From: Nereocystis luetkeana
Lineage: Eukaryota > Sar > Phaeophyceae > Laminariales > Laminariaceae
Assembly: GCA_031213475.1 (NCBI GenBank)
Contig: JARUPZ010000004.1
Span: 6,023,169-6,087,168 of the forward strand
Length of the DNA stretch: 64,000 nt
Direction of reading: 5' to 3'
The notes beneath the pieces were generated by a model. The model had not been told where the DNA came from. It ran no database searches and was given only the letters and a program-made list of their open reading frames with translations. Within the stretch, counting starts at the first letter, position 1, and every line of letters begins with the position of its first letter. Position numbers and translations under genes: made by a program. This document shows, piece by piece, positions 1 through 8,675 of this stretch.

Positions 1-66
1 AGGGAGGGCATCAGTACCTTGGCCACCATCGTGTCCCTTGCGGCTGCCCAACTGCAGCTGCTCTAG
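1..66 (+). CDS. Possible 3' end of a gene entering from the left edge
   Basis: Frame 1 is open from the first base to a TAG at 64-66 and reads as a small hydrophobic, Ala/Leu-rich tail ending QLQLL. Codon use is GC-rich like the real exons further right. There is no family match and the stretch is only 21 codons, so this could be chance. Confidence 0.25.
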   Translation, partial: REGISTLATIVSLAAAQLQLL

Positions 67-475
67 GCAAAACAACTTTGGAAACGAATAGGACGAGACT
101 ACAGCAGCAGTATCAAAACAATCAAACGGTATTTTTCTGACTACGACCGCCGCAAGCCGCGAAGGCGAGAGCTCCTTGCTGGTCCAGCGACTAGCAAACC
201 CCTTACGCAGCTCCCCAGGGGGTTCCACATTCCGCTGCTTCCTTCGAGGAGCTGGTGGTGAAGGTTGGTCGCCCAACCCGGCGTGAGCGACTCTCGTTCG
301 TGTCGTGGTCCACGTGGAGTTCAAAATGTCGGTTGTGTTCTGTTTTTTTAGTTCTCCCATGAAATAAAACCAAAATCACGATAAGACGGCACATGGCGCA
401 CCGATCTGGTGTGGCTTTTTGCCGGTGGAAAACCCGACTTCCTGCCTTTTTCAATCACTCAAAAAAAATTGCATA
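67..475. other. No gene seen
   Basis: Short overlapping frames on both strands. None has splice sites, a recognisable domain or coding bias. Confidence 0.5.
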
Positions 476-1160
476 AGACCCAGCCTTACACCCGGTCGAA
501 AATAAGAGAAGAAAAAATTGCACAGAAGAGCTTCTCTCTCAGCCTCGTACGCCGCCCGCCCCTCTCGCGACCACCTCGCTACCGATTCGGTCCGGGTAAA
601 GCTTTTATCACTCTCTGCCACAATCAGCCCCGTCGCCCGCCTCGCGTGAAGCCCGGTGCTCACCGTAGCCGTCGTTCGCCAGCTCGATAACGTTGGTGTT
701 CAAACTGCACACCTCCCTCTTTCAACTTCAGCGTGGTCGCAAAAATAAGCACCGCTTGAATATTATCTTGCCCTCCCGAACGACCTTCATAACTCGTACA
801 TACTCTATCAACAATCATAAATCGAAGCCAGACAAAGCCCGTTCATGCATCCCTCTTGTCTCGAGGCACACGCGACGCCTAGGCACGAAAGCGACGACCG
901 CGCTCCTTGCAACCCCCCCTCTACCCGCCAGCACCCGCTGGCACCCGCGACGGTGCCGGGTCCTCCCGCGATGCCGTGCTCGGAGAAAACGCTCGCACAC
1001 GAAACGAAAGAAGAAAAAAGGAAGAAAGGACCGAGAAAACAAAGAACTGCTGGAAAGGTCCGGCAAGTAATGAAAGGAGGCGGTTTGGAAGTGGGAGCTC
1101 TGAGAGGCCAGAGATGCACCAACCGAGCACGCTCAGGGGTTGTGATCTAAGTATGTAGTT
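476..1160 (+). repeat. Dispersed repeat R1, copy 1
   Basis: About 690 bp that recurs at 61,505-62,327 (same strand) and, with a different far end, at 50,805-51,480 (opposite strand). Copies 1 and 2 run in parallel from CCTTACACCCGGTCGAAAA to AAGTATGTAGTTCTATA. Open frames on both strands are not conserved as protein between copies, so I read it as a non-coding element or LTR-like fragment of unknown class. Confidence 0.75.
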
Positions 1161-1179
1161 CTATATATACGGTGCACCG

Positions 1180-1600
1180 TAGAGAAAAGCGTGTGTTGTA
1201 CGGCTTCCCTACGGGGATTGGAACCGCACCGTAGAAAAACCGATTCAACGGGGAACCGAACCGAACCGGACCGTATGATATATCACTAAACCGAACCGCG
1301 CACCGTAAGATCTCCGATTCTCTAGAACCGTATCGAGCCGCACCGTAGGATTTCCGATTTCTGAAAACCGCACCGAATCGCACCGTAGGATTTATCACAA
1401 AACCGAACCACACCGTAGGATTCACAATATCTGAAAACCGCACCGAACCGCACCGTAGGATTTCTGAATTTTAAAAACCGCACCGAACCGCACCGTAGGA
1501 TATATCTCAAAACCGAACCGCACCGTAGGATTTACAATACCTGAAAACCGCACCGAACTGGACCGTAGGATTTTCGATGTAAAAAAACCGCACCGTGCAC
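1180..1600. repeat. Minisatellite, ACCGCACCGTAGGATT-type units
   Basis: Tandem diverged units built around AACCGCACCGTAGGATTT with short variable AT-rich spacers. It starts directly after R1 copy 1. The frames on the minus strand (RFSDI..NPTVRFG repeats) are products of the repeat, not a protein. Confidence 0.85.
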
Positions 1601-1619
1601 GGACGGATAACCGTAAAGA

Positions 1620-1768
1620 TCCCTGGAAAATTTGGCACGGTAGATATGAGCACCTTGGTACACTCCCGTAAGTGTGCCAAAGCGGCAGCACTTTCCGCGT
1701 CCTCCTTCGGGGCCTACCTCATCGCTGAAATTTGAAAACGTGGTTCCAGGCGCTTGAATTTTCGGTTT
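1620..1768 (-). repeat. Inverted-repeat arm, partner at 2,640-2,795
   Basis: The reverse complement matches 2,640-2,795 over about 150 bp, including CAAGCGCCTGGAACCAC and a shared GGAAAGTGCTG(T/C)CGCTTTGGCAC-like stretch. The arms are diverged. The minus-strand frame of this arm and the plus-strand frame of the partner both give a short peptide ending TGVYQGAH / TGVHQGAH, hinting at an old coding segment. Confidence 0.65.
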
Positions 1769-1779
1769 CCCGTACCTGG

Positions 1780-2088
1780 TACTGTTTTTTCCTAGAGTTT
1801 TCCTTTTTCTCCCTCGTTTTGTGTGTTTGTTTTCTGTTTTTTTGTTCTTGTTTTCTCTCTTTCGTGTATTGAGTATGTCGCGCCTGTCGTATGCAGTACG
1901 ATGACATGGCATTGCGTTTGCATTGTCTACTCTGCGTACTGCACAGCAATGTAGTATCGTATCTCTGTGTCGTAGTTTTGCGACCACAGAACTAGTATCT
2001 AGTTTTGAATAATCGGCTCGGAGACTGGTTGTGTGCTGGATGTCGACGGGGGCAGGAAGAACTGTTGAATGTGAAGAACACACACCCT
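1780..2088 (+). repeat. Dispersed repeat R2, copy 1
   Basis: A T-rich block followed by TGACATGGCATTGC, a GCGACCACAGAACT block and a terminal AATGTGAAGAACACACAC. The same order is seen in both arms of the large inverted repeat at 43.57-44.75 kb and in fragments at 44,876-44,925 and 55,020-55,165. No coding capacity. Confidence 0.75.
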
Positions 2089-2096
2089 ACAGCTTG

Positions 2097-2264
2097 CAAA
2101 GATGTCGGGAGACATGTCAAGCAAGGCAAAACATGCGGTGTCAAGGGTGCACGTAGGGCAGAAGTGTTCCACACTAAAACCTAGTAGTTTGGTGTCAGTG
2201 ACGGCATGTCAAGGCAAAGCTGCTGTCTGTCAAGGGTTGAAAGTCCTGTCTCCCGACATCTTTG
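2097..2264. mobile_element. 168-bp hAT-like MITE with 8-bp target duplication
   Basis: Perfect 18-bp terminal inverted repeats CAAAGATGTCGGGAGACA at 2,097-2,114 and (inverted) 2,247-2,264. They are flanked by the direct repeat ACAGCTTG at 2,089-2,096 and 2,265-2,272. An 8-bp duplication with CA..TG ends is the hAT signature. The next base also matches, so a 9-bp (Mutator-type) duplication cannot be excluded. Non-coding; it sits exactly at the end of R2 copy 1. Confidence 0.75.
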
Positions 2265-2273
2265 ACAGCTTGC

Positions 2274-3794
2274 GGCCAACAAGGACTGTTTTTTTGTGCT
2301 GTAGATCGAGCAGGAGGAACGCAGAACGCAGGAGGAGCTGCTGTACATACTTAAGTTACTCGTGCATACAGGTGTAGAAAATGAAAGTGTGCCCCGTTGT
2401 TCTATCGCTGCTCTATCCAAGAGCACACAGCCAGCCCACATTCTCGAGGCCTGCACACGACGTGCTCTCTATTTGGGCATGGGGAGAAAAAACGGAGTTT
2501 ATTGGCATGTTTCTACTGGCGCAAGCGAGAGCACGCGACTCGAATTGTGTACAGCATATTGTGAGTTGTGAGTACGCGGGCGTACGTACAGATTCTGCGT
2601 TCCCCCTCCTCGTTCTACAGCCGAAAACAACAATGGCTGGAACCAGAAACCGAAAATCCAAGCGCCTGGAACCACATTTCCAAACTCCAGCGACAAGATC
2701 CGCCGAGGACATGGAAAGTGCTGTCGCTTTGGCACTCACGGGAGTGCACCAAGGAGCTCATGTGTGCCCTGCCAAAAAATTGGCCCGATGGGAACGTTCG
2801 GAGCTGCTGGCTGTAGAGCAGCAAAACAAATATCCTCAGGAAAAAGAACGAACGCAGACGTGGTTCCAGTGCCTTTGTTTTATGGGGTTTTGGCAGTATC
2901 AGCTTTTCTTGTTGGCAGGGCAACACATATGGCATTTGGATCCGTCTAATTTCGTAGACGGAGTGACCCTTATCCCTGGTAAAAAAATCCTCACTATGTA
3001 CTGTATGTGGAAACCCTCTTGTGTGTGGGGGGATAGCCTGTTGTACGCGGTGATCTGCGATGAACAGTAGATGTGGTTCGTGGCGTACGTGCAGTTGGCT
3101 TTGTCGAGAGGATAGCTGAAAAATGTCTTCATTGTGTCGCTGCGGGTGTGCAGAAGATGAGGGAGAACGATGGACTGGCGAGAGGGGGCGGGGGCAACTC
3201 CTCCCACTTGCTCGTCTGTCTCGCTTTACATACCAACTACTCCGACTATGCCGTTCCTATTCTATGCATGCTCGTGGGAAGAGCTTGGTCTACCTCCTGC
3301 TAGCGGTTGGTCAACGTCCCTCCCGTGCCGAGACAACGAGGCAGAATAAGAGGAATACTTCTACTATTAATAGTCTCTCTTCAACATACCCTTTCTAGCT
3401 CTCCTATTGTAGTACCTAGTATTTATCCTATCAGCGGTTGTCGTTTCTGGGTACAAAATGACGTGTATAGATCTCTCCCAGGTACTGCTGTTGATTGGCC
3501 TACTACGCCTATTCTCTCTGACCAATTCTCAAAAAAAAATTGTCTCGTGTAGCTCACATCCACACCGAGAGATACTACTGCTGTGGAGACTTGGTCTTGA
3601 AGCAACTCTCCGATTTTGGCCTAGAAACTACAAGCACCCTATTGGAACGCCCTATTAATAATAATCTTGATTGAAACCCTTGCTTCACGTGCTACAGCGC
3701 TACAGCAGTAGTTCCCGATGACTAACACGTCTATACTAAACGCGAGAGAAAACCAATTTCGCCACACGTGTGGTGGGAGTCGAGTTTGTAAGCC
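2274..3794 (+). other. No supported gene; contains the 2,640-2,795 inverted-repeat arm
   Basis: A 229-codon frame at 2,381-3,070 runs through, but it reads straight across the inverted-repeat arm at 2,640-2,795 and has no domain. I see no splice-bounded exons here. Confidence 0.45.
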
Positions 3795-3895
3795 TTGACC
3801 TCTGGTAGCGCTCGTTACGTGACATATTTACGGAACATTTTTATTAATAGTCTACTTTTCCCTTCAGTGGCGTCGACGGCAGGGCGTGAGAATAT
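3795..3895 (+). repeat. Dispersed repeat shared with 57.2 kb
   Basis: The stretch from TAGCGCTCGTTACGTGACAT to GGCGTCGACGGCAGGGCGTG matches 57,210-57,285. This copy carries an extra TATTAATA scar at 3,842-3,849, where the 57-kb copies have a single TA. Confidence 0.7.
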
Positions 3896-4287
3896 GAAGA
3901 GCGAGGTCCGAACACGGAGTAAAAGTCCCCGTTTTTTTTTTTTTTTTTACTGCATCGCCAAAAGATTGAAAAGCTTGAACTGACTACCTGTTTGCATCTT
4001 CGTATCTTGTATCTTCCTTGTTTCTTGTTATTTTATCTACGACAAATGTTTTTTTGTTCAATGAAACGATTCCGAGTATTGAGCCGCACCGTTCTTGGGC
4101 GTGTACACATCGAAACAGCCTCAAGGAGTGGGTGTGTCTGTATTTTGGGGGGGAAAGAACAAAATATATGTTCGATGTTGCACGTAGCTTCCTACGAGTG
4201 GGCAATTTTTCCGCTGTGTATTTCGTGCCTGGTGGTACTGTTTTACATATGTATCATGCTGACATGTTGAAGCATCCTGTTTCCTAC

Positions 4288-4731
4288 TTTTTTTTTTTTT
4301 TTGCTCATCCCATTTGTTATCTTCGCACATCTTCTCTCTCTCTCTCCTCCCAACTCGTAACTCAGATCCGGGGTCACATAGCAGGCTCTTCTACCCCCTT
4401 CCCGCTACGGTACGTGCCTTCATTTTTTATCGCGAAAATATCTCAGCATTTTCTTCCCTCGTCGACTCGCATCGAATCGTGCCTACCCAGGCCGCAAGGC
4501 GCTCTCAACAATTGAATCCTTCTTTTCTTTTTTTTTTGCAAATTAAGTCAAATGTCCGACCCACTTGGGGCTCGAACCCAGCACTCAAACACAAGTAGAA
4601 TTCGAGGTTAACCCCTTTAGAACCGCTGTCCCTGTTTTGGGGACAAACTACATAAAATTTGAGTGGTTTGTCCCCAAAACGGGACTGCGGTTCTAAAAGG
4701 GTTAACCACTTGAACCACCGGGGCGACCGGC
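4288..4731 (-). mobile_element. SINE1, copy 1 (tRNA-headed SINE, interrupted by MITE-B)
   Basis: On the minus strand: a tRNA-like head with a B box GGTTCGAG inside a T-arm-like hairpin, a ~250-bp body, and a poly(A) tail (poly-T at 4,288-4,302 on the plus strand). CCTGTTTCCT(A/G)C occurs at 4,276-4,287 and 4,740-4,751, a probable 12-bp target duplication with a few extra bases at the 5' end. MITE-B is inserted in the tRNA head at 4,612-4,701, so it is younger than this SINE. Confidence 0.85.
4612..4701. mobile_element. MITE-B copy 1, piggyBac-like, TTAA target
   Basis: A near-perfect palindrome of 90 bp, CCCTTTAGAACCGC...GCGGTTCTAAAAGGG, flanked by TTAA at 4,608-4,611 and 4,702-4,705. Removing it with one TTAA restores the SINE1 head seen in the other copies, which proves insertion. 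TTAA duplication with ends starting CCC is the piggyBac superfamily pattern. Confidence 0.9.
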
Positions 4732-4982
4732 GTTTCCGACCTGTTTCCTGCTATAAGCATGTCGCCCATTGATGTATGTATGCATGATGTGTATCTACGA
4801 TGCGTTGACAGAACACAAGGCGTACTTCGCGGTCCTGGCGGTGCTTTTCCAGCCCTTGGCCTGCCTGGAAGCTTCTCCGGAGAGCCTCGCGGCTCGCCGA
4901 GGGATCCTCAAGCGTCTCAAGAGGTATGGTGGTGTGGCGGCACTATAACATGGTCGGTTGTACGGGCAGTGTGACACAGAAG

Positions 4983-4983
<1 letters not shown>

Positions 4984-5016
<33 letters not shown>

Positions 5017-5148
5017 ATTGTTGTTGTTGTTGTTGTGGTTGTTCTCGCATTAATTCGTCGCCACAACAATAATGCAGTCTCGTGGTCAAAGGACAGGCTC
5101 CAGTAGTGTATGGTACGGAGATACCTCGGGGGGGGGGGGGGGGGGGGG
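4984..5148. repeat. (TTG)n microsatellite and a 20-G run
   Basis: About 55 bp of TTG/GTT repeats from 4,984, then an uninterrupted G run near 5,129-5,148. The minus-strand poly-Thr frame comes from these repeats. Confidence 0.9.
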
Positions 5149-5680
5149 AATATGAACGGGAGAAAGTAATACACTCACGTACGTTCATACTGCTCGCAAT
5201 AACTGTAACAAATCGTATACTATTAGTACTATATGATACCTCAGACAAAAAGGAAATTGAGATGAGCACACGCACTGGTGTACGAGTAGTACCGGGGTGC
5301 AGGTCCCCGGTCCTGTAATATGGAGCACCTGCTGTCGTGATCAACACCATATCGTACGTATACCCAGGTATATCGAAACATACTGCTGTAGATAGATGTT
5401 GATATTGCGATACATCGTGTCGCACGCGCTTTGCCTTACATCCCCCTGGCATCCCCGCGTTTTTTTGTTTTTTATGCTGACACTGAACGAAAGCTTCGAT
5501 AGCATGATACATCGAAAATCGTACGAGTGTATAACCCGTACGGGTATCGATCTGTACACGGTTAGTACGTGCGTAGCCCTTTCGTTTCTCGGTACGCCTG
5601 GTACAGAACTCGAGTCTCTTTTGATACACCGCTCTTTTTTCGGAAATATAAGAACCGCTTCGTCTTCAGGTTACACATGG
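5149..5680. other. No gene seen
   Basis: AT-richer DNA with several TA-bounded short motifs (see findings) and no exon-like segment. Confidence 0.5.
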
Positions 5681-5771
5681 CCCTTTTAGGGAACGCAGTC
5701 CCGTTATGGGGGCTAACCAATCTAATTCCAAGTAGTTGTTCCCCTAAACGGAAACGCGGTACTAAAAGGGG
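5681..5771. mobile_element. MITE-B copy 2
   Basis: Palindrome CCCTTTTAGGGAACGCAGTC ... CGCGGTACTAAAAGGGG. The TTAA flanks are mutated. The core GTCCCGTT..GGGG pattern matches the other copies. Confidence 0.75.
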
Positions 5772-5910
5772 GAAAAAAAAGGTACTTCCGGCCAGAGTGG
5801 TCTAACAATATTAAAAATTCGAGCCGTTAGGGTCGCGACCTTAGCGAGGGCTGTTTTTTAGGGTTTTTTCAGTATTTTCCCGAAATTCTCGGTGTTTGTC
5901 GGTGTTTTCC

Positions 5911-5941
5911 TTTAGGGTTAGGGTTAGGGTTAGGGTTAGGG
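5911..5941 (+). repeat. Interstitial telomere-like (TTAGGG)n
   Basis: Five uninterrupted TTAGGG units. It is too short and internal to be a chromosome end. Related TCAGGG/TTAGGG tracts lie at 52.7 and 63.6 kb. Confidence 0.9.
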
Positions 5942-6473
5942 AAATAGGAAAATACCAGACCTTCGGGAAAGTACGTACTCTGAAAAACTGAAAAACACTC
6001 CTCGTTAAGATCGACCCTTTACCAGGGGCTGCAATATTTCTTCGTTCTATGTGGGCAAGAAGAGAGGCCCTCCTCGGTAAAAAAGCGGAGGGTAAGAGAG
6101 AGTGAGAGCTCGGACGGGGCAACTAGACCCGTTTCGGCTTTCTGGACCTCGGGTGGTATCGTAGACGGTAAGTATGAGTAGTTATTGACACCGAGTATAA
6201 ATTCGTCAGCTGTGAGTCCGACCGATTGAGTGGTTGATGGTCGAGTTATCATACCGAGTACAGCAGTTCGCCGGGAAGATCGTCCGGCAGGGTTTTACGT
6301 CCCCAAAATAATGATGAAATATATATATATATATAACCTGGTATATTTTTCATGGTCCGTGTACTTCGTCCCAGCGTACAGCCGCAATGGATTTCCTGAA
6401 GAGTTACATTACACTCTCGGAATATATGCTCTCGTACCGCAAGCAGCCGTTCAAGGGGTAATCACGCGGTGCG

Positions 6474-6770
6474 TGTGCTTCCGTGTTCGACAACGGCGAC
6501 GACGACGACGGCTCCTCCGAGCCCGTTGGCGAGTCATGTGGCTCCGTAGCCACGGGCAGCCCCTCGAAGAGAAGGTCGATGTTTGTTGGAGAGGTTCGTC
6601 GGGGCGAGGGGGGAGTGGCTGTCGCCGGAGTCGGGCTGTGCGAGGGGAGATCCGCTGCTCCCGCCGGACGCCGAGTTTGTTCCGGGGGCTGTCCGTGGCC
6701 GCGGGGCCACGTGATTCGACGAGGGGCCCGTAGGAGGCGTCGTCGCCGTCGTCGTCGAACACGGAAGCAC
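6474..6770. repeat. Inverted repeat whose two arms encode related peptides
   Basis: Arms 6,474-6,570 and 6,676-6,770 are imperfect reverse complements separated by about 105 bp. Read outward-in, each arm encodes a similar peptide (VFDNGDDDDGSSEPVGES against VFDDDGDDASYGPLVES, both followed by A-T-[GD]-S-P-[SR]). This looks like an inverted duplication of a former exon. No intact gene is evident. Confidence 0.6.
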
Positions 6771-7473
6771 GCGCGCCGCCTTATTCCTTCTTGAGTAGGT
6801 GGTTGTGGTACTGAATGAACTGTGTAAAGCGTGATTGTGGTACTGAATGAACTGTGTAGAGCGTTTGTAAATCTAATTATTCGGTAATGCGTTGCTGCTG
6901 GAAAAAAAAAAAGCGATACGTATCTGGTATAAATGCTTGAAAAACGATTTTTAAGTAATTTCAAGAAAATAATTTTTCTACAGCAGTACGATCAGTGCGT
7001 TTTTTTTTTCGTGCGATTTGAATTTTCGCTGAAAATTCTAGTGCTCAGAATCCCGCCGCATGTGAAACCGCTATTTGCGGCAGTACGTGGTGATACGTGG
7101 CCACCAGTACGGACTTCTGGTATCAGTCAACACATCGCACGTCGCCCGCAGCAAGCAGCACAACACGTCGTACACCTCCACACTATAGCTTTCCACGAGA
7201 GCATGGTCATCGACACACCTCGGCGAGGAGGACGGTGTGCGTGGAAATAGTGACTGAAAAAAAAAAAAAACTTTAGTAAAGTGATAACTACCAGGTATGT
7301 ATTTTTGCAGACGCGGACCGGGACCCCTCGCAGAGCTCGCCGAGCGGATGCGCGGGAGTTCCCACGCAGCCGGCTGATCACGCATGCCCATCGCCACCAC
7401 ACACACACGATTTTGAGGAGTAAGCCGTCACCAATAGTACTATTAATAATGCTGTGTAGCTAGCTTGGACTCG
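6771..7473. other. Upstream region of the Tudor-knot gene
   Basis: A direct repeat of about 30 bp built on GTGGTACTGAATGAACTGTG occurs at 6,806-6,830 and 6,836-6,860. Otherwise there are A/T runs and no recognisable exon. Promoter elements cannot be assigned from sequence alone. Confidence 0.4.
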
Positions 7474-8637
7474 ATGGCAACGGACCGAGACGCCGCCGCT
7501 TTCGACTGGGAGCGAGTTCTCGCTTCAGGAGGATCGGGCGACACTCATGTCTCCCAGGTCGGGGTACACCCAGTGTTTCTTTCCTTGAAACACGTCTCCT
7601 ATATTTTGGGTCTGAGGCCGGCTGGCTTGAGCTCATTTTTATCGGAGAGTGTTTTTTCCATAATTTCCAAGTATGGAAATAATTGGAGATATAAATATCC
7701 CTGAAATTCTCCAGAACCTTAAAATCAAGTTAAATTTCACACATTTGGAAAAAAAAAACAGGAAAATATGGACATTTTTTTCGCGCAATTTTTCAATCTT
7801 CCATATTTTCCTGTTTTTTCCCCCCCAAATATTGGAGTGTTTACGAACTTGATATTTTTGGTTCTGGAGAATTTCACGAATAGTGACAGAACGCCTCCGT
7901 ATATTGACACACACCTCCAATTAACTCCAAACTTTGGAAACTATGGAAAAAACGCTCTCCGATAAGAATGAACCTTAGTGGGTGGTCCGCGTGGCTATCA
8001 AGCTCAATAACGTGGGTTCGAGTCTTAACGAGTGCATGCTCGTAGCGACCTTTTCTTGCATAAACAATGATTAGCGGAAAATCGCGAGAGCGTGAGTTAG
8101 CTGCATTCGATGAAAATCGACGAGCCGTGGGAATACTGAACCCTGTGCGCGACAAAAAAATGAAGGCACGTACCGGGGGGGGAGAAGGGTAGACACCCTG
8201 TGACCACGGCTGGACCACGGCTTGTCCAGGAGATCGCTGAGGGTAAAACCTCCCACGAGTGGCTGGAAAGTGGAAGTGATGAATTAAAAAGCAATAAATA
8301 AACCGCGCAAGCACCCTTGATTGTCCTGTCTGTTGTGCGGCAGACCAGTCGCTAGCTAGCTGTTATTTCACACGTTTTTTTTCCAAACTCGACGTCTCTC
8401 ACTGTGTTTGATGCGAGGGACTAATAGTCATGTGACTGAGACGGCCATGCATGATATCGAGTACACCCCAACCCCCCTTGCGCCTCAGAACTGGGCCGAC
8501 CCAGCGGCACTGTCCGTGAACATTATTTGGAGAGTATTTTTGGCTGAAGGAGTAACCGACCCGTCCACCCCCACCCCTCAATCCGCTCACTCTCGCGCGC
8601 CCGATTCGCTCGCGCTGCCTTTTTGTCGTCTCTCTTT

Positions 8638-8675
<38 letters not shown>

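Noticed and set aside
409-690. Coding gene in R1
   Set aside because: Frames in the three R1 copies are broken at different places and both strands are equally open.
2381-3070. 229-codon ORF
   Set aside because: Crosses an inverted-repeat arm, and its reading frame is not the one conserved between arms throughout. No domain.
5911-5941. Chromosome end
   Set aside because: Only five TTAGGG units with ordinary sequence on both sides.
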